Assembly (NCBI GenBank): GCA_907163375.1
Contig: CAJQUW010006804.1
Span: 186,001-250,000 of the forward strand
Reading direction: 5' to 3'
From: Prostheceraeus crozeri
Lineage: Eukaryota > Platyhelminthes > Polycladida > Euryleptidae
Length of the DNA stretch: 64,000 nt
The notes under the pieces were generated by a model. That model worked only from the letters and a program-made list of their open reading frames with translations. It did no database searches and was not told where the DNA came from. A program made the position numbers and the translations under genes. Every line of letters starts with the position of its first letter. Position 1 is the stretch's first letter. Positions 49,074 to 61,642 of the stretch are shown piece after piece.

Positions 49074-49911
49074 GCGCCCGGCGGTTTCCAAAATTTCCAG
49101 AATTTTCAGTTTTGGTTCGGCTTATTCGAGAAACTGCGGTTTTGGCTTGGCTTTGGCTTCGCTTTCTTTGCTCAATTAAACCGACTCAAATATAAATCAA
49201 AATTGCGTTGAGTATAGATGAAGTTGCGTTATATTAATTTCCTGTCGCCTTCTAACTTCGATTTTTTGATCGAGCAGCCAAACATGATCGAGATGAAACA
49301 TTGAAGAAGGTTTGTTTTTTAACATACAACAAGTTGATGGAAACCACCAATCCCAACGGAAACTACAGCGTTCTGCGTCTACTTTTGATCTCGATTCCTT
49401 ATTTCTCTTTGAAACTTGATCCACATTACTCTAGTTCGGGCTGATGCCACTGATTATCCAAGATGTCTATTCAAGACAAGACAAAGAGTGAGACATCCGT
49501 TTCTATAGTGATTTGACTTGATTTTGTGACGCCCAACAATACCAGCGTGTCATTCATTGATTCTATCCTCTACCCAGTGAACAGAAACAATAATTCACAG
49601 ATAATATTTTAATTATTGATATAAACCGCATCAAATGTTGTCATGAATGCATATAACGTGCAAAACTCACAAAATTAAGCTCAGAGTATATGGTATGACT
49701 AGGTGAACTTAGTCTCAATCACTTAAAACTGGGAATTTTACGGACAATCATGAAGGTAGGTAAACACGAATCCAATGCCGAAGAATGCCATTTATTATGT
49801 CAAATATGTGTGTTGGAAAATTTAACAAAATAACTGAAGATATAAAAATCAGAAACAGTCTCGGTTTTTGGAAAACCGCGGTTTTGGTTCGGTTTTCGGC
49901 TAACCACCGGG
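49074..49911. mobile_element. Possible DNA transposon with GGTTTTGGTTCGG-type ends
   Basis: 49074-49160 and 49860-49911 both contain GGTTTTGGTTCGG-like words, and the outermost parts (CCCGGCGGTTTCC and GGCTAACCACCGGGG) are loosely inverted. The ends are degraded and no 8-bp duplication is visible. The interior is non-coding. Confidence 0.35.
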
Positions 49912-50462
49912 GAATGATGTTTAGTCTATCCGTAGTCTGCGATCTGTTGTGCCTGCAAATATTTCACACTGTGATGAAGCATTTTCAAAATGTTCTTTAA
50001 CTATGGAAATTTCAAAGCAGGGTCTTACTGAGTGGTTAAACAGAAAAAGAAGAAAAATCATTCATTTCTATTTTCGCGAATTGATCAAACCTCAAAAATC
50101 AAAAATGTCGCGAGAGTTTTTTTGTTTACAACAATTTGGAACGGTCCCATCTCCTCTTCATTTTGATTAAGAAATGTGTTTTATAAATCGAGCAACGTTC
50201 GAATTGTTTTTTGAAAGTCAAAATATTGAAGTCGGACATAGGATTCAAATTCAATTCCTTTAAATCGGATTGGGATTCGGGTCACTGTTTATAGCCACCA
50301 CACATCTCAATATTATAAGAATAAAAATCATTATGATTGAAGCTTATTTGAAAAGAGTCAACTATTTACATTAATATACCAACCATTTATGCTTTGCGCT
50401 CCAACTCCATATTTCCAGTTAACACTCCTAATCTGTGCAACACTCTCTTAACTACAAATTAA

Positions 50463-50846
50463 TTAAATCTCGCGCATCTCTCCAACTTCTTTGTCGATGA
50501 GGAATAGATTGGAGCCGTCCAGCCGTGATCGTCTTTCGAATAACGAAGTCATTGGGTTGGAATCGGTCCGCCTCACGGGGCTCTCCTGTAACTCGCTAAT
50601 TCTCGGATCTGCGACACAAGACCTGAAAAAGTTGCTTAGGGTGAGAGAATGATGAGGAAAGGAGACTCTTTCCGTCGGTGCACTTCGTTTGATCTTCTCA
50701 TCGCCAAACTTTTCCTTCTTGTCACAACTATTGTCTTCCCATGTGTTTCTAATACACCGATACAAAGATTCAGTAATTAGGCCGGTGTCTCCATCTTCAC
50801 GTAAAATTGTGAGGAAATTCACAGCGGTGACAGCGCTCCTGATCAC
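50463..50846 (-). other. Candidate host exon, unidentified
   Basis: 127 open codons on the minus strand in a patch with better protein-like composition than its surroundings. An acceptor-like tract (CAACTTTTTCAG) precedes about 50620; downstream the frame reads SCVADPRISELQESPVRRTD and ends GSNLFLIDKEVGEMREI before a stop at 50463. The charged, non-repetitive composition is compatible with a terminal exon. I recognise no family, and an overlapping plus-strand frame (50689-50904) also exists. Confidence 0.3.
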
Positions 50847-51558
50847 GCTTAGCCACGCGAAATATAGGTGGAGAAGAGGTGGGAGAAAGAAGATGCGAAA
50901 ATGACTCTAAGACAACAATTACAAGACATTTTCTACTCAAAATTCAACTTCTATGCAACGTCTTGAACCCTTAACCTTCTTTATTGTAAACGACATTCGT
51001 TTGTTGCTTTCGAAAGGCTAACCACTAAATGAGAACTAAGCAAAACTCAGAACGATAGCCATAACTTTGCTGACTAGCCCAAAACTAGGAACCAACTCTA
51101 TACTTAAGCAATAAATGCAGCTGCATCTTATCACTATAAAAATATTTGATAAAATTAGGAATTCAATTCAAAAATTGATATATTTCAATCAAAGTCTTGA
51201 ACTTTGTAAATTTAGAATTGATGCTGCTACTCCGAATTATCCCGGAACACTGCGAATCATCCAAAATATTAAAAAGCATGAATAAATGCTCCTGAAAAAT
51301 GCGAATTAAATGAACAATCATGCTTGCAATCGAAGATAAACGCGAACAAACTGAAACTGTCGACTGTTTTTCTTTAAATACACTTTTATCACTTCTTAAT
51401 TTTAGTAGACTTTTTTATGGTGATAAGATAAATTTCCCTTTATTATCAGAGTATAGGGTTGGTTCCCAGTTTGGGGCTAGTTCTGAGTTTTGACTACATG
51501 TAGTTCTCATTTTAAATCTCATTTCATTCTCAATCAAATCTGACTTTTGTTTTGTTTT

Positions 51559-51600
51559 AGTGGGACTAGAATGAACAATAGCTGTTTGTTGACGATGATT
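51559..51600 (+). repeat. Core-less relative of the composite-unit flanks
   Basis: TGGGACTAGAATGAACAATA then GCTGTTTGTTGACGATG joins what in units 1-3 lies on either side of the core (left flank TGGGACTACAATGGACCAT, right flank AATAGCTGTTTGTTGATGG). Further echoes of the right flank occur at about 51885-51935. It resembles an empty insertion site. Confidence 0.6.
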
Positions 51601-52984
51601 TCATCCGTAGAAATAGATTGTTTATCTGAAGTTGACTAGAATGGGAATTGACTCAAGGTCGGGGCACATCGGGGGAACTAAGTTGGGGCATGAGTGACCA
51701 ATGAAAAGCTTTGAATTTTGCACGTGGCTGATTCGAACCGAGTGATGCAGCCGTTAGCAAATGTATCTAAGTGAAATGCGTGCGACTTTTGTGCGATTTT
51801 TGTGTATTGCATGAAGCTTCACTTCCATTCTAGAGGTTCATTGTTATCAATTTCTATGGTTTCATTTATTCGTTAGGCTCCTGTGTAGATCAATGTTGCT
51901 ATGTTAAGAACAATTAAATTAGTGAAACCTGCAAATAGGCCTACATTGTTATAAGGCGATTTCTTGCAGATAAATTTGTCAATATTCTTGAAAATAAGTA
52001 TTTGGCACATCGATCACATTTTTGTTTAGTTGGAGCTTAAAGTTTGATGCGGTTCCTCAGTGTTTCAAGCGAGCAAATCACATAATTAGATTGTTTAAGC
52101 GGATCACTTTTCTAGAAGTGCGAACTGATTCAAAACGATGGCACATGCAGGAACTTATTCAGTGGGCAAAAAGAAATTTTCAATGTCTTACAGAGATAAG
52201 GAAAATAGTCGTGCGCCGCTTGAGGATTGCTGTGAATTCCTTCAATATGCTCCGATCGCCACGATTCCTTCAGATTCGAAGAATTCAGATCATTGCGCAA
52301 AAGTTTTCTGGATAATATTAGTCTCTCCTATCATTATTAGAAAAGTTAGCTAGCGCACGAAAAAGACGTTCACAAGCTTCTCTGTAAAACTTGATATCGT
52401 CTGTGTTTCTTAGCTGTATGATCCGGTTGATGAGTCACTGAAAACTTGCACAATTTGGAGTGTTTGTGGTTGAACTTGCTGCTCATTGTTCGATTGCTAT
52501 GATATAATGTCAGCAGATTGTGCCATTTCATTAGCGTTACATGTTCCAATGCTTCCTTTCTTAGTCAAACAGAAGAAAAGACGACCTGTCTAATTCTGTG
52601 GAGCGAATGTTTCCTGTGCCCAAGATTGATATAAGCAATTGCTTTTGCAATGTGACCGATATTTGTTATAGGATGATGTTTGTGTTGAGTGGAGAGTTTG
52701 CAAGATCATTGGAATCACTATTTGTGACAACAATAACTTTATCCACTCTGCTGCTAGATCGTGTCACAAACTTTTTAGACTTGTGAATGATAATGAGTGT
52801 CACCCACTCAGTGAGTTGCTTCGTTAGCGTTTTCAGATACTAAAATTTTCTGTCCTAGCTTCTTCATTATCAGTCGATATTAAAGAGGCGCAAAAATTAT
52901 CCACTGAGCGTCTCGATGCTGTAGACCTGGTTTTAGCATAAACGCGGACAAATGCATCAAACAGAAATTTAATTTATGAGCAAG

Positions 52985-53165
52985 CACGTCATTGTAATCG
53001 GAACTTGAGCCAATCAGTTAATTGACATGCGAAATTGATGCAATCAATTAATTGATAATTGAAATATCATGCCACTGATTAATTGACATTGGAATTACTG
53101 AGCAATCAATTAATTGATATCAGTAAATTGAAACTCAATTAATTTTTGATGATCGCTGCCACGTC
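52985..53165. repeat. AATTAATTGA-rich repeat, copy 1
   Basis: Contains CAATCAATTAATTGATAATT, GGAATTACTGAGCAATCAAT and AACTCAATTAATTTTTGATG in an order shared with copies 2 and 3. The palindromic word TCAATTAATTGA is spaced about 30-50 bp apart. Confidence 0.7.
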
Positions 53166-54189
53166 CTCGTTCTCAATTTGCCAGATACGTAAAAGGTGAC
53201 TTGACAAATCCATATCTTGTCACCATTTATCTTTGTCGCACAAAACTTTTTAAGTGATCATTCTTTCTTAGAATAGTGTGAATCGGCTTCCTATAGGGCT
53301 TCCCAACATCTGTCAATGTTGAAGCATTCAAGAGAGCCGTCAAAAATCTAAATTCAAACATGTCAAAATTTCTCATGATATTGATTGACACATTGTATAT
53401 AGACCTACGTTGTCAGTTATGGCTTTCAAAATGCATATGGAGGCGGGACTAAAATGGGATGCGGACCAATATGGGTAATTTGAGTTCTTCGGCTTCTAGC
53501 TCAGGACCTATTGCTCGAATGAACTTTAAATTCGGTAGCGAAATAGTTATGGTCATTGTTTATCCGCATCTGGCAGCGCAGCTGATTTCAGGGAGACAGA
53601 TGCACTCACACGCGTGAACACAATAACAGGATAACGAAAAGAGTGCCTAAATTTGATCGCTGAAGAGAGGACACTATGGTCCTTTTGTTAGCGTCAAATC
53701 GCATTAAATTGGCAAAAATAAACAATTTTTAACGTGAAAATGTGCTCGTAATACTTGTACTTGTCGGTTCTTCTGTAAAACCGTATCGCTTTTAAAACTC
53801 ATCTATGTTTACAAATATCTCTTACACTGATGTTAGCAATTCTTTTTCCCTTTTCTTCATTTTAAAATAATCTGCATTTTTTGTGATGTGGCAACATCTG
53901 CTACTTCTCTCTGATGCCTCTACATATTGTCCTCGCATTTTGTAATGTTCAATGATTCTGTATGCAGTAAGCAAAATGAAGCTATTATAAATTAATCAAA
54001 ATTATTTCATATTCAAATGGAAACGATATGCCAAGCATATGATACTGAAGTAATAATACATCGAACCTGCGCTATCTAAGATCACTTCTATATATTTGAT
54101 TGAATACTGTATGTGCATCGGATTGAAATTGTAATTGTCTATTACTGATGATTACCAGGGAATATAAAAAAATGATTGAAATTTAATAG

Positions 54190-54300
54190 CTCTTTTCAAT
54201 CAATTAATTGCAATTGAAATTCTATGTCATCAATTAATTAAAATTGGAATAACTGAGCAATCAGATGATAAACATCAATCAATTCCTATTGATTTTTTGC
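54190..54300. repeat. AATTAATTGA-rich repeat, copy 2
   Basis: Shares CAATCAATTAATTGCAATTG, TTGGAATAACTGAGCAATCA and a terminal CAATTCCTATTGATTTTT-like part with copy 1. Confidence 0.65.
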
Positions 54301-54884
54301 CAGCAGTTTACGATAACATACTCGCATTGTACATCTGCAATGAATAATTGGTTGAAGAATCTTAGAAAGTATCTGTGCAGACATCGGACACCTTGTATCT
54401 GATGGTATTGATATTTGTTGCAATGGTTGCTGAACAGTAGATGAATTCCTAGATAATAGAGTGGCACACGTGTGTGCGTCACGTTTTGTTGCCAAAGATA
54501 GGGAATACAGGCATATCCGTGGGAGAAGTGGACTTGAGTAATCCAATCCGAAAACCATCGACCGATAGGAGCCGAAGAACGCCGAAGAAAGACGAAGGCC
54601 CGTCGTACATTTTGCTTTGACTTTTAACTTTTACATTTCGACCAAACTTTGGGGTGTCTTTGTTTAACTTGATTTTAAAAAAATTGAGGAATTAAAAATG
54701 TCCGAAAACTAATATTCCAAGTCCGAACTTCTGTTTGTTTGGTCGGATAAATCCCTCAGTCGATATTAGAGATGCATGAAAACCGTGAATGATGCAGACC
54801 TTATTTTAATATATGTGTTTCCGACTACTCAGATCATGCGGAAAATTCTTTATGGGCAAACAAATAATTGTAAAAGAGACTTGA

Positions 54885-55008
54885 ATGAATCAATTAATTG
54901 ACTTAAGTGATTGAAATAGGGCACAGGTCAGTCAATTAGAGGGAGCTGAAGTTTTTGAGCAATAGATTGATTGACATCGATTAATTGAAATTCAGTTAAT
55001 GTTTGATG
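54885..55008. repeat. AATTAATTGA-rich repeat, copy 3
   Basis: Shares AATCAATTAATTGAC, TTTTTGAGCAAT and GATTAATTGAAATTCAGTTA then TTTGATGAT with copy 1. It runs directly into the hairpin at 55009. Confidence 0.65.
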
Positions 55009-55121
55009 ATGGCACATTCAAGAACAATGTTTCTTCTCTCCTTTTTATTTCTTTAAATTTTTGTATCTCGGAAGGAAATAAAAAGGAAGGAGAGGAGAAA
55101 CATTATTCTTGAATATGCCAT
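55009..55121. repeat. Imperfect hairpin with arms of about 45 bp
   Basis: Arm 1 (55009-55051) begins ATGGCACATTCAAGAACAAT. Arm 2 (55074-55121) in reverse complement begins ATGGCATATTCAAGAATAAT. Both continue through GTTTCT-CTCTCCTT-TTTATTTC. The loop is about 22 bp. It could be a small foldback element or part of the copy 3 repeat. Confidence 0.75.
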
Positions 55122-56058
55122 TAAACTGCCTCCCGTTCTTCACCTTCAATTTGAATGTTTGATAATCTTTGATGATTACCGACAATCATGGATTTTAAAT
55201 GCTGATTATTAAGGTCAGGTAGAAATATCAACACCAGTTATTGGAAATCCTAGTCTTCCTTAATTAATTTTCTTCGCAGACAGCATATTAAATCCAATAT
55301 CTTATCTTCACTCACTTCTAGGTATTCAAATCAAGCATGCAAATATTTTCGCACATCGACTTGATAATGACCAGAAGAGGATTGTTGACAGATGTTACTT
55401 CAATATACAATATGCAACAAGATAGTCAATTGCTCGCGAAAATGTAATCTTCAATTGAAAGCGGAGATTGATGAGTCGTCCCGAAGAAAAGATGGTTGCA
55501 TAACTGGATTCCAGTGATACCTGAATGATTTGATATTTCATTTTAAGTTTGACTGAAGATGCTACTTTCAAAAATTAGAGTAGGCTGAACTATTAACGAT
55601 CTTATTCATTAAGTACATCTCGGCATAATCACAAGCCAATAAGGACGGTTGTTTCAAACAATATCCAGCACTTTGAAATGAAATGTCAGATCATTCGAAA
55701 CACTGTATGCATTGCAATGTGATGATTTATTTGCTTGGAACCACACCCGGTCAGATCTTTGACAAAATTTGTTGGTGAAAACACTAGTCTCGTGCTAAGT
55801 GTCTTCAAAAAGAAATTTGGTCGAAGATCTGACATGGGGAACTCCCCAATGTTCTCATCAATGTGATGATGTTTGGATGACATGACTGACTTCGATTACT
55901 GTTTGTTGTGATCACTTCGTGTCCGTAGTGCTATACAACATCGGTACACGCACCGGCACGGTTTGGTCCTACAAGCGATCGTGTAAGCAGTCTGTGATGG
56001 TGTGACAACCCCGAAGTATGCAACGAGAATTGACAAATAGTCAAACAAAGTGTCCCCT
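55122..56058. other. No gene recognised
   Basis: Possibly contains the upstream part of the retroelement relic that begins near 56059, but no reverse transcriptase motif could be read. Confidence 0.35.
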
Positions 56059-56340
56059 GGTACGTCTCGATCTGTTTCACGGATGAGAAGTTCGAGTCGC
56101 TAGACAGCTACCAGATGAATTATCCCTATCTGACCAACGACCTGATCAAGTGGTGATCGACGCGATGGGGAAGAGAATGATTGTGGGTGAACTAACCGTG
56201 CCTGCCGAAAAGAACATTGAAAATGCCTACGAGAGGAGAGCTTTTAAAAATTAAGAACTTGCCGAATGGATTCGAATGCAAAAGTGGATGTGTGAGGTCG
56301 TGCGCTTTGAAATGGGATGATGCAGTTTCGTTGCTCCATT
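56059..56340 (+). pseudogene. Relic of a retrotransposon-associated ELTVP-type domain
   Basis: The plus strand reads, with a frame change near 56130, a leader ending in D-Q-R-P-D-Q-V-V-I-D, then KRMIVGELTVPAEKNIENAY, E-R-R-A-F-K-N, a stop, and LAEWIRMQKWMCEVVRFEMG. From memory this matches a domain found at the end of many invertebrate retroelement-like proteins (the pattern R-P-D-I-V...ELTVPWE-N...E-R-K...G-W). The PD...E-T spacing suggests a PD-(D/E)XK-like nuclease fold, but that is inference. Internal stops make it a pseudogene. No reverse transcriptase partner is visible upstream. Confidence 0.65.
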
Positions 56341-56863
56341 GATGATAAAATTTATTGTCAAAGTTGAGTATAAAGGTGGAAGAATCTCGGTGACGGATGG
56401 CGGTCATCTGACAACTAAGGTCCTTTTGGGTACAATGTTTGCTGTTTCAGATCTGTCAGCATCACCACGCAATGTCATTTCATAAACATGTTCAATATAA
56501 CAACCTTGATTCTTCTTTTCATTATCCAGTGTCAATGATCCAAGTGATCCATGAGTCAATGCAATTCGTAAAGAAAAATGGCGAAATCTCATGAATCACC
56601 TCAACTTCCCATGGCAACGGTTGTGGATTCGAGGTGAAATTTTCAGCCGAAGTTGCAGAAAAATGCTATCAACTCAGACACTGGATTGCAAAAGAAGTTC
56701 GCTTGATGAATAAGTGATGAAATTTATAAACCCCGCCTTTACTTATTCATATAACTAAGATATGCTAACATTAGTAAAACACCTGCTAATGTCATCTTCA
56801 ATGAAAGCTCCTATCTGCTTCCCCTTGGATCTACATATGTTTTCTTTGTTCATGTCTAACTAT

Positions 56864-56988
56864 AAATGAAACCAGGAAGAACTCGGCAGACGCGCAGATT
56901 CGTAATAGCCATAGAATGTTCATCATTGAACGAAAAACTCATTTATAGCCTCGCTAGAATGTACTGCAGCAGCCGTTGTATAAATTTT
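56864..56988 (+). mobile_element. TA-flanked MITE, copy C (one end only)
   Basis: Matches the right end of MITE copies A and B: GAACTCGGCAGACGCGCAGA, ATTCGTAATAGCCATAGAAT, TAGCCTCG and GCAGCCGTTG followed by TA. It is more diverged, and the other end and the interior are missing. Confidence 0.7.
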
Positions 56989-59900
56989 TACATTACTCAT
57001 ATAACTTGTACTTCAAAACTGATTAATGATTACTTATTATCATACTATCATACTACATAAAATTACCCAACAAAAATAATAATTGCTGTGTAGTGTGCAC
57101 TAAGCGATGCATGGTCACAATCAAGAAGAATAGCACCTCACAAAGTAGTCTAACGAATCGAGGTGGAATTTTGCATTCTGTTGGTAATGTCGCTAAAAAG
57201 CCACTTCATGAGGCACTAACTGACGATGATGAAAAGATCTGTCTTTTTCCTATACAATCTGTTACACAGACGCAGTCAGAGTGATAAATAGTTCTGAATT
57301 AAAGTATCACTTTCATCTGAAGCCACCTGCTTTCAGCCATCTGATCTCAACTTGATCTCAACCAGCTGGCTTCTTCCTCACATACATGACCTTCCCCATT
57401 ATACGGTAAAACTAAATAAGACAGATTCTTTTCCTTCGTCGGAGGTGATTTCGACACAGTGATCTGAAAAAGTACTTCAAGAGTAGCTCAGGGTACCAAC
57501 TGCTGAATGGCACCTCGCAGAAAAACCGAATTCGCGCTCGAAGTGCCATATAATAGATACGTCAGGTTCGGGGGAAATAGACAGCGGCCCAAGTATATTT
57601 TGTAGACCTCTAGCTCCTGAGCTACGGACCCCTGACTTCCGGACAGTCTTGTCTACTGGACAGTTATTCAAAATTCCTAACCTTTGCAAACAAGGTACTG
57701 GTAATCGTTGTTTATTCGCAACTGATGATGAACAGTACCTCATTTCCGAAGGATAAGTCACACTACAGCTGTATTTGAGACATCGGACGCTATTGTGCAA
57801 TTGCTGGAGTTGAAAAGGGTCATTTATGAAACTATTATGAAACTGGTCGGGATGACACAGTTATCATTAAAGCATTCGACCTTGTGAGGATGTACTAATT
57901 GAGAGTATGCAGACCTATCAAATTGTTTCAAGCCATGCATGCACATATTATACCCTGATGCTTTGATTACCGTGTGAACAACATATCATGAAAACGAATG
58001 AACCAGTGGCGTCTTCTCCGTACCTGCGAGGCCTTCGGCGCATCCTCAAAAATTATTTACCAACATTTATAAAAATGAAAAGTGTCATCATTCATTTAAA
58101 TTCGATAGCTTCCGTCTCAAAATCAGACGCTCAACCAGAGTGAACAGTTTTGCAGCACGTGCTTGAATCACAGCTGTATTCTTCGAACAATTAGACACAC
58201 AAGCTAGTCGTGTGTTCCGACGGAGCACTGGTGTTCAGACAGCGAAAGAGAGTTGTGTGCGTGTGAGGCAGTAAGCGCACGCGCCCGCGTAAATATTGGC
58301 TAATATACGCATCATGGCTATAAGACATGATGCTTTGCCTTCTCCAATTTTTGCAATGAAATTCTACACAATTCTTGATCGAGGCGCGGTATCTAAATAT
58401 AGTAAGGGAAGCGCAACCCAATTGTTCCTAGCTTCGCTTAATGTGAGAGAAGCCAATACGTCAACAATGGCAGATGGATGACGTTCAAACAAGACTGCGA
58501 TCAGACGATGAGCGTTCTCCAATGAATGCAGAGGAATGCATCTGACTCGAATACCCAGATTCGGTAGAATTCCATAATTTGTTTTTACGTGATTGATGTG
58601 ACACTATGTTTAGTACTGCAGATGAGATCATAACCACGCCTTTCGTCCCAAGGGAATATACTGAAAAGATGACAGTCGTCAAGCAAGGTAGGCCAACACC
58701 TGATATGAAAATTGAAAGTACTCACTCAGAAAGAAATAAGAAATACACAAGACATTTTAATGCATCAAAATCTAAACATGCGAGTGGCTGACCGGCCGTC
58801 AAAAACGCAAGAAACTGTTCGCCTTGCCTCCTTTTTTCTCGAGAAAATGTGGTCTGGACAGAGAGGGGATATAGTGATCTCAGCTCCTTGAGTAAGGCGG
58901 TTAAGCGACATGAGCAATCACTTCTCATGTGCACATTCACTTGACCTTAAAAAATGTTCGGAAAATTGTTATTAAAAATTCAGCTTTTATGAAAATTTAT
59001 GTTGTGACATAGAAGTGCTTTGTATAGAAATAGAATAGTATCCCAATGCCGAGTGAAGGCCTATGGTCAGGGAGCACGCGATCCCACTGGAATGAACCCA
59101 AAATAGCGTGCATTAATAGAATATTCTTGTTTCTTATGTTTTGCTACATGTCATGCTCAACAATGATTACTCATACTTTGTGGAAGTATCAGTATGAATA
59201 AAAGATGAAGAATGGAATTGGAAGTTCATGCAGTACAGAATTCCAAAGTTACGGACAAAGCTCAGTCCCAAGGTGTCGTAGAAGAGGAGCTTGAATGCCT
59301 AGTGTTTAGATAGCAGAAAGGTAGGCTTCCTAAGATTGCATCTGAAGACCGCAAACTGAAGGTTTGGATAAGTTCATTGATAAAATCTTGAAACGCAATG
59401 GAAATGCATGCAGTATTTTAGGGATATATCTATAATCGGGTTGATGCAAAGTCAACTCTGAATGCTATCGATTAACTGAGAAAAAGATTTGAATTAGTGA
59501 ATTTTACTGTGATATTGATAGTCATTGAATTAAAAAAAGCAGGATAAGTGAAATTTGATCGAGTAAGGTGAAGCCCTTACAAAGAAAAGCAAGATTTTTT
59601 GTAATCCGTACATAGAATTAGACAGCTTGCTCGTTCAGTCTTCGTTGTCTAGAAGGGATGAGTCCTATATCGCATACTATTGGAAAAGGCACACACTCAA
59701 ACAATAAGCTGCCAGCCGACTTTCGGACAGCAGCCAGTGAGTGGCGTGCGTGTTGTAATATCATCTTGGTCACACATTGCTGTCTAGCTTACACTTAGTG
59801 AGGAATGCTGAGAAGACGGTGGTGAAATCATCAGGTGAACGAATTTTCGTGTGCTTGCTATCTTCTTTAATAATGATCGGAAGAACCAGCATTATCAGGA

Positions 59901-61286
59901 AAACTTGTGCGCAATGATCTGAATTCTTCGAATCTGAAAGAATTGTGGCAACTGAATCACTTTGATGGACTTTACAGCAATCCGCAAGCGACGCACGATC
60001 TTCCCCTATCTCTGTAAGGCATTAGGAATTCCTTTTCATCTACTTACTAAGTTCCAGCATGTGTCATCGTTTTAAATCAATCTGCACCTCTAGAAAACCG
60101 AAGGACTTAAACAGTCAAATTCTGTGAGTCCGAATGCGAATTCGCTTGTTTCGCAGCTCTGGTGAACAGCCCTTCCAAAACTAAAAGTTGCACATGCATC
60201 ATTTCAAATGAGCCTAATTAATTTGATTTTCTCTGCTTATTTTACCATCTGATTAAAGTTTCTAAACCGTGAGAGATTTTTCAGTTGAGAAGCTGAAACG
60301 CGGCGTCCGTTATTCTCGCATTTTCAATCAGCTGATGAGAATAAGATTTCTGTATTATCTGTGTGCTTCAATGAACAAGACATGGTCTGGAGCAAGTGGA
60401 GTGAGGCAGGGAGGTGATAAGTCAAGTATGAAGCTCTGACGACAGTCGTTAATGGAAAATTCAACCAGAAATCCGGAATTCTCTTGACGTTGTCAATGAA
60501 AGATGAAGGAAGTGTCACATACGAAATTCCTGCGCTTCAAAATTTCATATTTTGCACCCGTCAATCAAACCTTTGGTTTAAGTCAGAATGAAAAGTTAAG
60601 ATGTGTTATGAAATGACGGAAACTATAATGAAGATTAGGAGGAAATTGGAATCTTACTAATTGGTCAAAAACTGCAGAATTTACGTTACTGATGCCACTC
60701 ATTATCGAAAATTTTCCAATTGATGCATAGAAGTATTGTGAACTTTTAAATTGACTGCACAATGAATACATTTGATTAATCAGAAATAATCAGGTTCGCA
60801 GATTGTAATCCGACCCGAATACAATAATAACCAACTTAGCTACGTGTCGTATTATCCATCCTCCCAGCACAAAGTCAGGGCACGACCTGGCGTGCAGCCC
60901 ATAGGATATATTTCTTGATCAGAAAAAGACTGAAAAATTGAGTTCTCTCAACCATAAGTCTCACTTCCCTTGATATATTTTGAATGCTTTATTATTCAAT
61001 CAAAAATCACGATCACTACTACCTAAAATCAATCTTAATCAGTTAAAGTAAAATTGAAATAGTACTAAATTTCCACTTTCATATCAGCATGTATTTCCTG
61101 ACTGAAGTGATACAGGATTTGTCGCGCCCAGAGCAGATTATTTAATGATGGCTCAGTATAAGTACATGGTTATTGTATCAAGAAAGCATGGTTGTTATTT
61201 TCTTGTTTCTTTTTTATTCGCAATGCTATAAAATCATGCATTTCACTTATTTGATTCATCTTAATGATAATATTATACACCATATT
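56989..61286. other. No gene recognised
   Basis: Long stretch without a supported gene. Around 57590-57700 words such as TTCCGGACAGTC and TACTGGACAGTT hint at a decayed pogo/Tigger-type end. Around 58190-58480 is a CpG-richer patch with a 61-codon open frame (58296-58481). Neither is strong enough to call. Confidence 0.35.
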
Positions 61287-61613
61287 ATGTTAAGACAAGC
61301 AACCTGGCGACTGATAAATTCATCAAGTCTCAACAGATGTAGCCACGACGAGACATGCCTCGGCCTGTTTGTCCTCATCAGTCGTGGGTAGGTTTGAACC
61401 AGCGACATTGGAGCTAGAGGACGCACAAGCATGCCCTCTAACCACAAGGCCACCGGACCATCTGTTGAGAGCGTGAATTAGCCAGGAAGGCACTACTTTA
61501 ACGCGGGCACGTGACAGGCACATGTAAGGCGGATTGCATTCTGCAATCACTTAATACCGCATCCGAGATTGAGGCACTTCACGCAAGCGCTGCTCATCAC
61601 ATGTTAAGACAAG
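61287..61613 (-). mobile_element. tRNA-derived SINE, left (minus) copy
   Basis: Read on the minus strand: a leader of about 130 bp with CTCCGCC-like and CTGGCTAATTCAC blocks, then a tRNA-like region (box A TGGCCTTGTGGTTAGAGGG, box B GGTTCAAACC), then a conserved tail. Both ends carry CTTGTCTTAACAT as a direct repeat (61287-61299 and 61601-61613), giving a repeat period of 314 bp. The tail contains CTGATGAGGACAAACAGGCC followed by GAGGC, a hammerhead-like core with the catalytic GAAA changed to GAGG, so this copy should be inactive as a ribozyme. Confidence 0.8.
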
Positions 61614-61642
61614 TTAACACAAATTTATCAGGTGCCAGGCTG

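Noticed and set aside
52430..52450. TTGATGAGTCACTGAAAAC, hammerhead-like
   Set aside because: There is no room for stem II between the conserved boxes, and no stem I or cleavage triplet fits.
57590..57700. Possible pogo/Tigger-type terminal sequence
   Set aside because: GGACAGT-like words are suggestive, but no inverted partner or TA duplication was found.
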